Made by a program: the position numbers and the translations under genes. Under the pieces are notes generated by a model. It did not search any database. It had not been told where the DNA came from and saw nothing but the letters and a program-made list of their open reading frames with translations. Shown piece by piece: positions 14,501 to 30,100 of a stretch of DNA of 64,000 nucleotides; position 1 is the first letter of the stretch, and each line of letters begins with the position of its first letter. The DNA is from Lates calcarifer (lineage: Eukaryota > Chordata > Actinopteri > Centropomidae), in contig NC_066833.1 in NCBI RefSeq assembly GCF_001640805.2, positions 16,864,813 to 16,928,812 of the forward strand, in the 5' to 3' direction.

Positions 14501-17500
14501 ATGGATCTCTAAGTGGATATGTTCAGAGAAAGACATGCTACCATAGGAAGTGTTACCATGAACTGCTCTACAGGTTCTTTAATGACCTAATTCAGGACAA
14601 GAATGACCTCTTATAGCACAATGAATTAAATGACTGCATAAGGTACAAGGGTTCACTCATAGTGACAAATCCACAGGGAAGTATATAGAAAAATCAGATT
14701 TACCATCAGGAGAAACAACAAAACAGACTTTTAGTAAGACTAAAACTTGTATGGTGTCCAGAAATATAGCTCCAGATTAGATATATTGCCCTATAAAACA
14801 CAATAACTTGTGAATATAAAAGACTTTATGTAATCTCCACTATCATTTATAGGAATGGAGTCTCCTCTGACTGTTCAGTTAAATGTGCAGAGTTTGGAAG
14901 TCTATTGAAATTTTAATCTTGGTCTTTGAAAGGCAGCGTTATCATCAGGAATAGCAGGTTGTCAGAGATGTTATCATCTCATCTCACTTTCTGGTGGGTC
15001 ATAGAAGTCGTGAGGCAAACAACAAGTGATGTCTTAAAGGAGAATGCAGAATGGCTGTGGAATCATGGTCATAATGAAGGATGATTTATTGCTCTTAGTC
15101 AGACAGTCTTGTGCTTCCAGCATATGGAGCAATGCTCCAGTCAGAATCTGTATATAGGAAATCACTCACCAATATATATCCTTTCTATCACAGTGCAGGA
15201 ATGTATTTGGGGTTTAAAGGTGAGATATGGACAATTCAGACCTCATGCACTGCAAACATAGAACTTATTGCTCTCCAGAGATATATGAGGAAGGCTCCTA
15301 TTGCAATGTCAAAAATAGTTTGCTGCAGATAAAAATCAACAAAGCAGTGAAGTCTCTTCAAAATGAAATCAACATCAGACGCTTTAACTGATATGCTATT
15401 TGTGTATTTTTTGGTTGTTGGCTGTCAGAATTGCAATCAAGTAAACTTCCTATTTAAGCAGCATTCTGTCTTGTAATCAGACACATTTAATGTAATTTTG
15501 CTGTATTTCTATTCCCATGCCCTACATCCACAAACGTAAGGGAGATGTTCCTACTGCATTATATCAAATCATGTATGCCACGTACAGAATACTTTATACC
15601 GACTGAAACAGAAAATCAAACAATAACACTTTTTCCTTTCTTCTTAACCCAGAGTTCTTCCTGGAGCTGCTGGAGAACACAGAGAGGTCCCTGAATGAGA
15701 TGTTTGTGAGGACTTACGGCAAGCCTTACATGCAGAACTCGGAGGTCTTTGAGAACCTGTTTGCTGAGCTGAAGCGCTATTACACAGGGGGGAATGTTAA
15801 CCTGGAGGAAATGCTTAATGACTTTTGGTCGCGGCTACTGGAGCGTATGTTCACACTGCTCAACTCCCAGTATGTTATCACTGAGGACTATCTGGAGTGT
15901 ATCAGCAAGTACACCGACCAGCTCAAGCCCTTTGGAGACGTGCCCAGGAAGCTCAAGGCTCAGGTTACCCGGGCATTCATCGCTGCACGCACATTTGTCC
16001 AAGGGCTCTCTGTTGGCCGGGAGGTGGCCCAGAGAGTGTCTAAGGTAAAAGTTCTCACCACTCTAGTTAAATTCTGATTTAACTAAATTATCAAATACCC
16101 AATTAACTGCTTGTTTATGTCAGTGCCTGCAATAAAACCATGTTGAGTTTTATTTCACTCACATTTGACCTCAGCTGAAATTAAAACTTGTTCAGTATCC
16201 TACACAAATTTCGATTGGTCCAAGGTCTTGTTTGGTGTTTCTGCAGTAAACACACATTTCCCCATGGTTTTTCACGTGAACAAGTTCCTGCCAGATACTT
16301 TTCTGACTAATGTGGCTTCTCTTGGTGCATGTCTTCAGGAAGTCTGGGGTTCAAGGCGGCTTGTTCAGGTTGCTGTCTAGAAAACAGTGTTGAAGGATAT
16401 GTGGATTGCTCAGGAGAAATGCCCAGACAATGAAAAAGGAGGGGAAAAAAAGATATATTCTGCCATCACTGTTTATTGCTCTCTTGCCTAATATTTGTTC
16501 ACCCAGTATACAGAGGCCATTAATCATGCTGTAGTCTTCGTATTCTGTTTGATCCGATGTAATCTTAATGCAGCTTCTGCAGTATATCATACTGCCCTGG
16601 GAGTGTATGTAGTTTTGATCATGTACAAAGTAAGATTAAAGGAGAAGCAAAAGGCTAAGGCTTGGGTTTATTCACGCTCAACAACAGGCCTTCTTATGGG
16701 TTGAGAAAAGTACTCATAAGCACTACACTACAAATCCGCACCCACCCTGGGTTCTTAACACCACTGTATTGATATCAGTTGGACTGGATAATCAACACTA
16801 TTCTAAATATTTATAGGCCTGTGGTACAGTGTAGACAGAGAAGTCAATGAAAATATTGTAACCCTCAATCATCAGAGACAAAGAGTTACAAAGGAGAAGA
16901 TACTGCTGTTCTCTAAGAAATCCAACATTCATTTACTGTTGATCCCACCACAGTGCACTTGTTGAACCTTAATCATGTCCCCTTCACTGCCTGTGTCAGC
17001 TCCTCCCTCACCAGTAGTAGTGGTGAGGCTCATTTAGCAGCAGCCGCAGAGGATGTGTTGTTAGTATGCGTTTACTGAGTTACACCCTTCTTACAAGCCA
17101 GCATGTCCCAGCTTCACCTCTTGACATTTCAGTGGGACCTGAGATCGAGGTCATGTGTCTGGGACTTCAGCCCTTTGATCCCAGGGTATAAACTCATCAT
17201 GAGGGATTGGGTGTAAGCATAATGGAATAAGACACCCTGCTAGAGGTGTCTGCTGCATAGTGTCACTAAGATGTGACATCCATGCTTATTGCTGCTGGGA
17301 TATATATTGAATTAAAGCAGATGATGTAGTACTTTTATATTTCTTCTCACGGCTTAGAGACAGAACACAAAACCCAGCAGAGCTTTTGAGGAAGCAGAAA
17401 CTCATATCTAGAGTCTGCATCTCAAAAACAAAGCTCAAATTTATACTTGATCTTTACCCAAACAGTACATCTGCCTCTGTCTGTCTGATGCTATTAAATG

Positions 17501-20500
17501 TTATTATAATTATGGTGTTACCATGACAACAGAGGTCCAGTTCAACTGGTTGAAGGACTAGTTGAGATTTTTATTTTATCATTAACACTATCAGAAAGCT
17601 CAACATTGAGTTCTCAAAAACATTCAAAATGCATTATTAAACTTAAGACAGTTCACTAAGGCCTTGATATGTTTTCTTTAAATTTATTACGTCACCACAA
17701 TGTCTTGCAGTGCATTTGATTGCAACTCTAATACAAGCTTCCTCTTGAAGAAAATGACTCCTCATTGTGCTGTTCCCTTCATTTTATATACTGAAATTGT
17801 GTGCCACATGTTCCATACACATAAAGAAACCTATGATGCTTTATATCCAGCTTGTTGTGCATTCCCATAAAGCAAGGTAAAGGCAATAAAACATGATAGG
17901 AATTTCTCTTCTTCACAGTCTTTACGTGACATTTATTGTTAGTGTATAGGGCTTTGAGCTCAGCACCACAGTGTTAGTTCTTAAAATGCTGTTTTTATTT
18001 ATTTGTTTTAATTAATTAATTAATTAATATTCTTCAAGGAAATGAGACATTAGTGAGTGTTACCATGACATGTTGAAGTGAAGTCTTAAAAGGCAGATAT
18101 TTAGCCTGACAGATGCTTAATAAGATGCTAGCTGGTACTTCATGGAAAACAGAAAAAAAAGTCCATTAACTGTGACCCAGGAGCTTTCGTTTGAAACATC
18201 TTGACAGGGCTTCACAGAGCAAGCATTTCAGTGCTGAGAGTAAGAATGTTGAGTACTGTGTGCTCTTTAGAAATCATCTAATAAAATCAGTTTAAGTGGG
18301 TCGTGCGGTCACGTTTGTATTTGCTATCTCAAATGCTATACTAGCTTACACAAGGCAAAACACTGATAAGATTTTGCTCTTTATATATAGTACAGCAGAA
18401 CAACTGATCCAGCTCGTGGCCAGCTCTTTCTGTGGGTATTTGTTCACTATCTCACAGCCTCCTGTGTCTTTATAGTTTGTGCAAATCCCCGCTGGTCACC
18501 AAAGTGGCCCTTAGTCTATTCAGGTCACATCAGACATGTCAGGTCAGTTTTATTTACAATAAAAAGGCTAAAATCACATATTTGTCTAAAAGCATTTTGC
18601 AGCTTATACAACACTCTCTACCCATAGACACTCACCCATGGAGGCATTGAGCTTTTTCAAGGAAAAGAAATAAAAAAACAAAATTGAAACACTCAAATAG
18701 TACCAGAGTCTAAGTATCATTAATTGTTTTATACCCTCTTTAAATGCATTATTAATATAACTACGGCTAATAAATGAATTTAACTTTCACCCACAAAGAT
18801 TATCCTGTGCTTCTGACCAAACCACTTGAATGGGCTCTCAGTCATATTTAAGACTTGTGAATTGAGATACTGTAGTTAGATAGAGCTGCACATGGAGCTC
18901 TTATACACAGCTTCATAATCTATATGATACTGAGCATAATATGTTCAGAAATACATTATTTTGTTAAAGTATTTTTAAATCGTGAAAGCCATGAGTGTCT
19001 GTAATAGGCAAATAGGCAAAAAGCAAACAAATAAACACAAAATAAAACAAATACAGGCTCAATTTAAAAGTAGTAAATTTAAACCAAAAGCTAGTACGAG
19101 GAAGAAGTGTTTATGTACACTTCCTGTCAAGCCAAACTAGTAGCTAAAGTTAAGGTGAGCTGCATATTAACATGATTTGTCAGATTTCATAGCTGTGGAG
19201 TGATCATCTGTGAGTACACACATGAGGATTATTGTGTCAGTCATATAAATGCTTATCCTGTCTACTGTAACTTGCATTTTTTTTGTATGTGTGTTTATAA
19301 CTTGGTGACTGATGAGGCCTTACCACTGTCTTCAAACTCCACCTGTCACACAATAACATCATATCCTTTTTGTTTCTGAAATCAAGGATATGAAAAATAG
19401 AGAAAAGATGAATAACCAAAGAGCAAAATGCTTGACAGCTAATTTTTGCAGAAGAGTAGGCAAATAAATGTTTGTTTTTATTTCATTTTGACAGTTAAAT
19501 GCAGGGCAAATTATCTCACAGTGATCATACACACACTATGATTGACAGTGAATGCATGCAATATAAGTCTCTGGTCAGCAGAATCTCTCTCTTGCCTCAG
19601 CTCTTGTGGCAACTTTCAAATCCTCCATGTAGCTGTTAAATGAGAGAATATGATTAAACTAATCACAGATTTCATAGGATCTGTCCAGATACTAATGATT
19701 GCTGTCACACACTGTGTCCTTGCAGGTAAGCAGCACTCCAGCATGTATGCGAGCGCTGACAAAGATGCTGTACTGCCCTTTTTGTCAGGGCATGCCAGCA
19801 GTGAAACCCTGTAAGAACTACTGCCTGAATGTCATGAAGGGCTGCCTGGCTAATCAAGCTGACCTGGATCCAGAGTGGAACCAGTATATTGGTATGTCTT
19901 TTAGATATTTTTTCTGTATATTTACTGTATGCCTGGGTGTATGGCTCTAATGGATGTGGTGGATATGGGAAAGAAGTGCTGAGAGTTACATCATATCAGC
20001 ACCCACAATAATGAGATAGAGACTCAATTTCACCCTCCTATTATGTACTATATATACTGCGTTTTGTTGCTTTACACAGTGTTGGATTTTAATAGCAGGT
20101 TGAATCCAGCAAGTAACATGAATTGCTTTAAAACTGTACAGATCATAATATGAGTTGAATAATCTTTTAAGCTGCATGTTTGGGATTAACAAACTACAAC
20201 AATGAACTGAAGGCAGTAAGCTGAAAGCTGCAGACCAGGGTGTTGATTTGGTGAGATCGTCAATAGCTATAGGCATTTTACACCACATGGAGTGACTGGA
20301 TTTAATTTAAATATCACAAATATTGCTTAATGTAGTTGATGCCTTATTTTTTTGTTACGCCTATGAAAGAATAAACACCTTAGTGTTGAAATACAAATGC
20401 TTTAGGCACTTAGTGGTAAATGTTTTATAGCAGTAAAGAAAGGCTGTAATACTTTATCAATAGCATTGAAATTTAAATACCATGGAATTCATAGCATGAA

Positions 20501-23500
20501 AATATATTTACTTTATGAATGATCTGTCTAAATTTAAGTGGTTTGAATTTCCTCTTCTGAAATTTCTAAAGGATTAATTTCAATTTCAGATTAATTAGGT
20601 ATTCGGTTGTTTATATAAATTATTTTGATCTTTCTATGCTTCCATAGTGTTTGGTGGGTTTTTTCAGACCTACTTGATATGATAAATAAAATGTAAAAAG
20701 GTAGTTAAAGTCGAAATGTTTACCTTGTAAGTATGCAGGATTACATAAATCCGTGTGCAAGGTTGACTTTCTGTTTTAAGAGAGGTTGAGGCTAGGGCTG
20801 TGTTATCATCATATTTTGACAACATCAATTTCATTGAAACACATTGGGCCCTCAGATAAGAAGGTGCTTTATTTGTTCTTCTTCCATCAATATTTTTCTG
20901 CATGAAAAGATTTTATTCATGGGATTCTGCTCTCCTGCTGGGCTAAATGGGGACTTGTTATAGGGCAGAAGTGCACTGCGGAGAGCGTCAAGTTTTGTGA
21001 AGAGAAGTTCAATGGGAACTTGTTCAGCTCGGAGACAAAGAAAACAAATGTGACTGTAATATTTATATATTTATTTGATATTTCATAGAATGTGTTACAC
21101 AGATGATTCCTGCTGTCAGTTTGATAGGCTCATCCTGTAGGATTGAACTAGAGCAGTAACAGTGAAAATGTGAATTGGCCACTGGGATAAACAAAAAGGA
21201 GCTCTGGTTATTCCATGCTAGTTTTTGGGAAATAAAATACTGAAATCCTACCATTCAAAATGGAAATTGGATATGGGGTGTTGATGAAGACAACATGATT
21301 TAGAAGTTTTAACTAAGAAGTTGGGATGTTTTAAAGTAGATTTAAAGACAGTGAAATAGAAATAATAAGTTCTAATCCTATGTCCCTGCATTAATTGTTT
21401 TGTTAGCTCTTGGTATGTACTAAATACATGACAAAAAACATTTTTGTGCATTTCTGTTTCAAAATATGAATATAATGTTTTCCCTTTCCATAAAATGTTG
21501 ATATATTTTGAATGACTCATGTATATTCAAATTTATATAGTTCAATGTGATATGAGGCAATCAGCTAACCCCTACAATCATATAAAATCGTACTTGATTG
21601 TTCTTAACAGTAGCTAGCAGAGTGATATCAGGGTCAGAGGTGTGTACTTAGATGTCAGGTTGGTAGAAAACATTGGTATTTCTAACAACTCTGCAACAGT
21701 GTTCACATCACATACCTGAAAGATCTGATCATATCCTTATTGAAAAAACAGCAGAAAATCATGGTGCAGAAAAACTCAGAGCAAGGTATATTTTATCAAG
21801 TGCCTGTTTACACATCCTGCAGATTCATTGCAACATAGGCAACACATCGCCCTTGTCTCTGTGTGTCTGACCAACATTCCAATACTGACTCCCCTTTAAG
21901 CTCCTGCTTGGTGCTCATCTCCTGAGAAAACATTAGAGCTTTTTTTTTTTTTTTTGGCATGCTTGGTGTTTGGTCCTGCTCACCAAGCCCTCGTCATCTT
22001 TGGCACTCAGCCATTTTACGCTGGGCATGCAATGTACAACAAGCTTGTGACCTTGATACAGCTGCACAAACTTTTGTGCCAGTCTTCGTGAGAGCCACTG
22101 GGACTATATGGACCAGCTGAACCAAAGCAATGAGAAGCTCAAAGAAGGTGAAAGCTGCAAAGAGCTTCAGGGTGGACTGTTGATTCTCAGTGGGATCTGC
22201 AGCACTATCAACTTTTATTTTTTACATTATAGAGAGTCATTTGATTCATTTTTGTTACCAAAAATGTCACCTATTGAAGCTTTAAAGATATAATTGATTC
22301 ATGCAGACATGTAAACTTTTTTGACAACAGTAAGGACTTTATTTTTAGACTCAGTGTTTTGCTAGTAAGTTATAAGTAAGCTAGTAGGTCAGGGGTAGTT
22401 TTGATTGTTTTGTGAAACTATGGAAAACAACCAGTTTAAAACCAGTTTTTCTGTGATTATACATTGCATGTGAGGCAGGGAAAAAAACAACATTTGTGGG
22501 CCTTTGCTGTGGATATGCTTTCACTAATATACTGTAGATGTGGAACTGAAGCAGATCTGTTTCACATATTATCCATGGTGGCCTGCACGGCCCTATGTGT
22601 TCAACAAGAGCAGGACAGGGCAGAGCAGCTGCAGCATGGCAAGAGAAATGACAAGACTGACAGCTTGTGTTATATAGGGGAACTTTTTCCTTAAAGCAGG
22701 GGTGTAGTGGAGCGAAAACCCCATTAATGAACTTTACCAACCCCTCAATACCTGAAAGACCACCTATGCAAATTCTACTATGCTAACATGTGGTTTTTCT
22801 TTTATATATTCTGGGGTCAGTCATTTTGTCTTCCAGTGGATCATAGTATTCTCAGATTCTCAGATTCTCAGAGTATGGAGCAAAGCACCACCCACAAGTG
22901 GGAATAAACACAAACACTTCTCTGAGCCACTCACAGCAAAAGCATTGACTGGTGCAGATTCCAAGGGCGCACAAGACACTAATGATTTGCTTAGAAATAT
23001 GCAGTGGTAGTTTGCTAAATGAAAATCACAAAACAAGGCTATCAGTCATTTCTTCTTCAAAATAACAACTGAGTCCTCAGTAAAATAACATTAGTGATTA
23101 ATCGTTTAAGTATGTGGTTGCAGCCACACAAAAGTGAGGATTTGCTGATTTTGTCTTTTTTTATTATTGTAAACTGTATATCTTTGGGTTTTGAAATGTT
23201 GGCCAGGCAAAACAAGACTTCTAAAGCCATCATCTTGAACTGAGGAATATTATATGTTAATATTGTCTAATAATCAATAATGGGGAAAAAAGTTGCATCT
23301 TTAAGAGTATATTTTAAAAACTAAAAAAGATCTAATAAAACCAGTAGAATAACACTGTCCCAAAATATAACACTGCAGGTCTGCTATTCCTGTTGCCTAT
23401 GTTGTTTTTGAAACCCAGTAATGTACAAAATTGGTTGCTAAGATTCACCTGTCAGAGCTTTCATTCAGTAAACAATCAACAAAGTAAACAGGACACCATC

Positions 23501-26500
23501 ACAAGCTGTAACAGCAAGTCTGTTAATTACAGTTTCAAGCAGCATGTTAATCTTATCTGCCAGTCTTTCTACTTTGTTTGTATATATTACAATATTATTC
23601 TCCAATCCATCAAAGACACTTATCCTTAAGTATCAGTAGAGAAAGTGTGACTTGCTTATACAAACCAACCAAGTGTCTTTTAGTCAAAGTAGAAATGTCG
23701 ACATTTACTCCTCTAACAAAGAATAAAATTTAGACACGGCTCCACTTGAATTTGACAACTTTGCATTTCTGCTGTTAATCCTGGAGCAGCGTTCATTCCG
23801 TCTTTATCAGAATTCTTGTCAATGTGAGTATTGTTCCTCGGTGTAGATTAAATGCCAGTTCTATATCTTTTGGCACTGACATTTCATGCTCATTATAGGA
23901 TGAAAGATTTTCAATTAGCTTAAGGTCTAACCACAAAAAAGGTATTGACTTGGTTCAAGGGTGTTAAATTGTCAGGAATACTCTTTCATGTTCCGCACAG
24001 ACAGACAGATAAGTCTAATTTGTAATGCCAGATATATTAGTATGTTGATATGAGTCATACTGTACAAAGTCATTATTGTCTCTCAGATATGGCAGTTATG
24101 TTGTATTATCTCTCTTAAAAACAATACACTTTGGTTTGAGAGGACCAGGGTAAAACACAGAGTCCTGCAAAGCCGATACAGACTTGGAGCTAAGATATTC
24201 ATCTTGATTCTTGTGGCATCCATTCAGACCAACATCATATACCTGCTCCACTGACCAGAGAAGACAAGATATTGGGGAGGTGAAAACGAATTCAACCAAA
24301 GAGAGAGAAAGCCTTTAAACCTGGAGGCTGTGCCTCTGATAGCAATGATTTTTTCCTATGACACCTTCTCACTGCACTGCTCCACTTCCAGGAAATAACA
24401 CCCTCTGATTAAATTAATTCCAACTTGTGACAGAACCTGAAAAAAAACACAGACCATTTCACATTAACCAAGTTCTCACCTTCATTTATCCATCATGTAA
24501 GTGCAAAACAAAAATGACTGTTGTGGCATTGCCAGAGGCAGTAACTAAAACAGATGTATGTAAGAGCAGCTGCGCTGTCATATATATTCATATATACATG
24601 TGAAATGTTTCTAAAACTGTCAACTTTATTTGCCAGTTTTCTGTTTTTGTGCTGCACTTTGACAGCAGAGGAAAAATAATAATGGTTAAAGAGTCTCCTC
24701 CTTGAATGTTTTGCTTTGAAGCTCTGGTTTCTCTGAAATGAATTATTTGTTGTTGAGACGAATGTACAATTAATGATGGAGAAATTGCCTTCCTAAATCA
24801 CACCATTCCTCTGTATTTGTATTCATGTGACACACAGTGTGCATATGCATCTCAGTGAGGAGATCTTGTAAGTTTGCACGACTAACAACCTTAGATCAAA
24901 TGGCCTTGCACATATGCTTGTTTTGCTGAGATTAATTAGACAAGCAAATAAAATATGAGCAGCATTTGAAAAGGTGCTGTTCCTGGATCTGATATCACTT
25001 TAGTTCCAGAGGGTCATCTAATTAGTAATATTAATATGAAACACTTGCTTAGTAGTAGTATTGATTAATGCAGCAGCTAAAATGAGCATAACATAACATA
25101 AAGATAAGCTAACTACAGCTAGAATGTCACGCTGTAATCTCTATTTCTTCCTTAATGTTGCACTGAATAAATCAAATCTGAATAAATCATACAGTAGATT
25201 AAATGGGCTCTGCTGAGTAGCCAGTCTTTAATCCATTCGTTCCCACTGGGGAGCAAATCCTTACTGACCTCTCCCCATTCTGCTCCTAATCACAAGACTT
25301 GCCCAGTGCATTAATTATGGAAACAGATGCTAATTACAGTATTTTTAATCAATATATTGTGTTTATTTTTGGAGTAGATTTATTGCAAATACCAGAATTT
25401 GATTTAGAAATTAATTTGTTATAAATGTGACATTTTTATGCACTGCACATCCTTATAAACATGCCTTTCAAAAAGCAGCACATGTGCAATTTGGTAAGAT
25501 TGAGAGCAGGATTAGATTTTAACTACACAAATTAGCTTAAGCATGGAGCCACTGATGAACAGCTGTCAGTCTGACAGTCCGCACCTGAGAACTCTACACT
25601 GAACATAATCAGGACCCACATACCAAATCCTTGGGGATATATCAAGCATTACGCTCTCTGCATAAATCACTGGGTATCTGTTTTAAGATGATCACTTTGA
25701 CAGTGTTGACAGTCTTTGTGTTGTTTAAAAACCTTCTGGTTGGGCACTCTTCTTGTTGAAGAATATTATGAAGCAGTCTGTTTTTAACTGTTTTTGATGA
25801 TATTTATCAAGCTGTCTGCACAAATTGATGTCTTCTTCCTCTCAGGTCATTTGAATATCAGTCACATGCTGCAGTGATGAATATTGTCCTCTGCAGTTTG
25901 CACCCCACATGTCATTATCATTTTTTTGACATGTAGTTGACACCTATGATGGAACTTTTCCCTCACAATATTCACAGTGAGACTTACTGTTGGCTTAAAG
26001 TAATTTTTATGTGAACTGGTTTATTTGCAATCTCACTGGAATGCTGTTTACAGGCCGTTACTGTGCTCTCTGGAGAGCCATGTCACCACATTGGAAGTGA
26101 TCGGCATTGATTCTATCTGCTCATTTCTCTTTAATTAGGTGATTTGTTTCACATCGTAACTGGAGCCAGCCACAACCTCACTGTTTATGAAAATTCAAGC
26201 CAGCCACATATCCTTTGTGAAAAATTCCTCATGAATAAAATATTGACTGGAGGAAAAAAAAAAACCTTCCCTAACACACTGTGAGTGGACAACCCATGGC
26301 TGAAAGTCAGACCACACATAGACCAAAATATTTTCTGCACACAAGGATGTGTAAGGGTTTTGAATTTTGTGCTTTTACCAGCATAAATTAAGACACTGAT
26401 ACATCTCACACCTTTACACTTGACAATAATTAAGGCAATCTAATACTCCTTTCACACCTACAGAGTGATGTGGGTTAAACATGCACTTAGCAGACAGTCA

Positions 26501-27072
26501 GAATGGGCCTGTGCAAGTTATCCAACGACTATGTAGAGTCGAATGTGGTTCAGATATTACCTGGCCTTAATTGACAGTCATTTCTATTAAGCATACAGTA
26601 GGAATTGAATTCAGTGTTATTAATGTTTAATGTCGATGTAATCAACTCTGTCACTGATCTGACAAAAGGAAAGAGAGACAAGGAGCACAGGAGTGGGTGA
26701 GTGAAAGAGCAAGTGCATTCAAAGAGCTGAAACTTATCTCTGTTTGGCACTTATGTAATGTAATTGCATATGAAATTGCATTGGCAAACTTGAGTCTCTG
26801 AACGGTGGCAACCACAAATTAACCTGTGACAGCAGACACACAGATCCTTTATTTAAATAAATGTACTAAATCCACACTGTAAAAATATAACATTATTACT
26901 GATGCATTAGTTTGTAAGTAGCATTTTAAGTTGCAAGTTAATTTTCTGTATGACTGATCAACTAATTGATTAACTCACTTATTGATTCTCACTTAATTTT
27001 ATTGAATATGCAAACTTCTCATAAAACTGGCCATCACTTTCTTCACCTTGTATTGGCTCCAGTATATAATGT

Positions 27073-27104
<32 letters not shown>

Positions 27105-30100
27105 GGGTTGGGTGTGAGGTCTGAATTTCTGTCCAGAGGATAGATGCACTTTAACAGCAATGATTTAGAGACAGCTGTGCCTAGCAGCCATTTCACCCAC
27201 ACCTCTGGAGCTAATGGTTGTTTGGACTGTCTGATCTTTGCAGTTTGTTTCACCCACTGGCATACAAACCTCCACTGTAGAAATTCCCCTTCTTCCAACA
27301 CTCTCAAAATATTCTGTAATCTACTAAGATGTTCTCATCTATCTATCTGTCTACCCATCCATCCCTGACTTGTTTCAAAAATGTTCCTTAGGCACTTTGA
27401 CCTTTTTTTTTTTACTGTTACTGCAGCAGTATGTCTATAATTATTATTGGTTGCTTTAAAGACCATTCCTCACTAAAGAAGATCAGTGTAAAAGATGGGG
27501 GCAAATCCACAGTCTGCTGGGAGAGGTAACTTTCTGGAGTCTCTGCTGGTTGCCTGGCAACCCGGTAACCCATCCTATAGCCACCTGTAAAACACTGAAT
27601 TGCCATTTTAACGCTTTTGTATGGTTAAAACAAAAGAGATATAAAGTGTGAATTAGTAAACGTTAGTGTTGCTGGCAGGTAGATTTTATTATTGTTGGAC
27701 AGAGCCTGGCTAGTTGTTCCTTCCGTTTCCAGTCTTTGGGCTGAGTTAACTGTCTGCTGATGGTAGCTTCATATTTAACAGACAGATATGAGTAGTATCA
27801 ATCCTTTCATTAAATTTCAAAGTTGTCATGTAAGAATATTTCCCAAAATGATTAATCTTTCCTTGAAGTTCAGCAGAAGCCAATGTGAGGCTTTGGCATT
27901 CTGAGTTATTCAGATCAGCTGGGGATCTTTATCCTGGCAGTTGAGTATTTGCTGTTTTTGTGTCCCAGCAACAAACCTACATGTAACTAGCAGGACACAT
28001 CCCTCTGCCACATCTCAGCCAAGAAACACTGTGCAGAGCATCACAAAAAGGCACTTTCATAAAACCAGCCTTAATATCTTCACTTAATGTGATCATTTAA
28101 GGCTGCTGAATTATTAAAATGATTTAAATAAGAAAACCCAATCTCTCCAATTAGATTTTTACCTTTTATATTCTCTTACTCATTTGGTGTTTTTTTTCTG
28201 TGCCTTAAACCCTTTCGACTAAATGAAAATAACAAACATTTGCAGTGTTGTTTTTGTCCTGCCTTGTTTGGCCTGACACTTGGAATAAGTAAAACCATTT
28301 AGTTTTCTTAACAGATGTTCAGAATATTAGTGTGAGAACTATGCATACCACTTTTCAGACTTTTCCGCTCATGCTGAGTCAATGACTAAATCATGATAAT
28401 TTACCTTGAAAGTCTGAAAAGGTCCTGCACAAGGTTATTGATGTTGCATAAGTATGAGATTATATTTAATCAACCCTAAATTATATATATTTTCACTGGC
28501 CTTTTTGCAGAGTGTTTCAAATTTAGACACCACTATTAAATCTGTTTTCATTAATGCTCCCAGCTGTGAGAAAACTCTACCTCTCTAACTCTCTAAAACT
28601 TACCTGGCTGAGGAACTTACCTTTCCTTAACATTGGAGATATTACTTGCACATTATAGACCCAGCCTGTATCACCCATTTATATCATCTGTCCAAATATG
28701 TCAAACAAATATTGTAGGACATACTGTGTTCCTTGACAAGTCAGCACCGGGTGAACACTGCGCTCTCCCTCTGTTTAATGTGTCAAAGCATCTGTAGCGA
28801 CAACATTAATTTACATTTTGTTTTATAGGTCTTTGGTTGCCTAATCACTCACACTTACATAAGGATGTGGTTGAGTGGATCTAATTACACATTCACTTGC
28901 CACCTGTGCAATCACGGGTCTGTACCGAGAGAGAAATTTTGTGTAAAGAGAGAAATGATTCTCTCTGGTGTGAACATGAGCAGCGAGGCTGATCATTGTC
29001 TTTGCTCGGAGCTGCTCGGCTGTTGAGCCTGTCCAGATCACATCAGGACTTTGTGGTGCTGATGTGCTCTGTAACATGTGGCTTTTACTAAGTGCAAACA
29101 AGGATACTTACTGGAGGATCAGCAGCGGGCGGTGGGAGGGGGGGCTCTTCAAATTCCATGACATCTCCAACCCCATTAGTAACATGATCTGCTTGTGAAT
29201 GGCTCATTATTGGATTATGCTGCTTTGTTTCATTAGCAGTGCTGTACAGTATCAATGCTGCTCTAGTATGGCTTTTACATCAGTAGCGATGCTTACTGTT
29301 TAGTGTGCTGTTATACCTCCATTACAACTTTGTGTAACAATAATGTAAAAATAATGTTGATTAATGTGTCATGCTTTATTTTTAATAAGACAAGGAGTGT
29401 GCGGCAATTCCAGCGGCTAAATGCTGACATAGTCGTGCTAACATACTAATGTTTAGCAGAAAACATTTACTGTGTTCTCCATCTTAGTTTAGACTTTTAG
29501 CATGCTAATGTTTGCTAATCTGCATAAATAAAGTTCATCTGAGGCTGAGGGGCTTAAATGTCTGTAGCAAATTTCATTGAAATCCATCCAACAGTTGTTG
29601 AGACATTTCACTCAAAACCACAAATGTTAACCTTGTGATGGAAAATCATGAGATCACTAAAATCTCAGGATACATTGTTTGGAAACGATTAGAGTCTCTG
29701 CCATATTTTGGCCCAGTCCACAGGGAAGATGTGGAGATATTCAACTAGATAAGTAAAAGAGATTTTTAAAAATGCATGTCCTGATATAGTCCCGTCATGC
29801 CCTTTGTAATCCTCATATCAGCAGAGAGGATACTTTGGATATACAGTAGTCTCTTTTTCTACAACTATTGTTAAAAAGTCACAGAAGGTCGAGATCGACA
29901 AAAACAATGAACATCAACAGCTTGTACCTATGTTTTTTTTTTTTTTTTTTTTGCCATATTGTTCTTGATGGTCTGTGTGTTTTGTTTATCATGTACTTAT
30001 TATGTGATTGTCTGTGTAAACCTATGTCTGTGTGTGTGTTTGTGCATGTACATATTTTATTCTTTTATTTGTTTAAGGACTTTTTTTACCAGTGCAAAGT

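Larger units (their letters stand above)
16045..19725 (+). other. gpc6: gpc6 intron 3 (3681 bp)
   Basis: Bounded by GTAAAA and CAG. It contains a TTAA tandem repeat at about 18007-18028 and a short stretch near 17505-17550 resembling the repeat at 43.9 kb. No gene was seen. Confidence 0.85.

Noticed and set aside
15794..16048. 84-codon open frame overlapping gpc6 exon 3
   Set aside because: Out-of-frame shadow of the conserved exon. The in-frame translation is unmistakably glypican.
27079..27104. A26 run as the tail of a processed retrocopy
   Set aside because: No coding or LINE/SINE-like body was recognised immediately 5' of it, so it is recorded only as a homopolymer.
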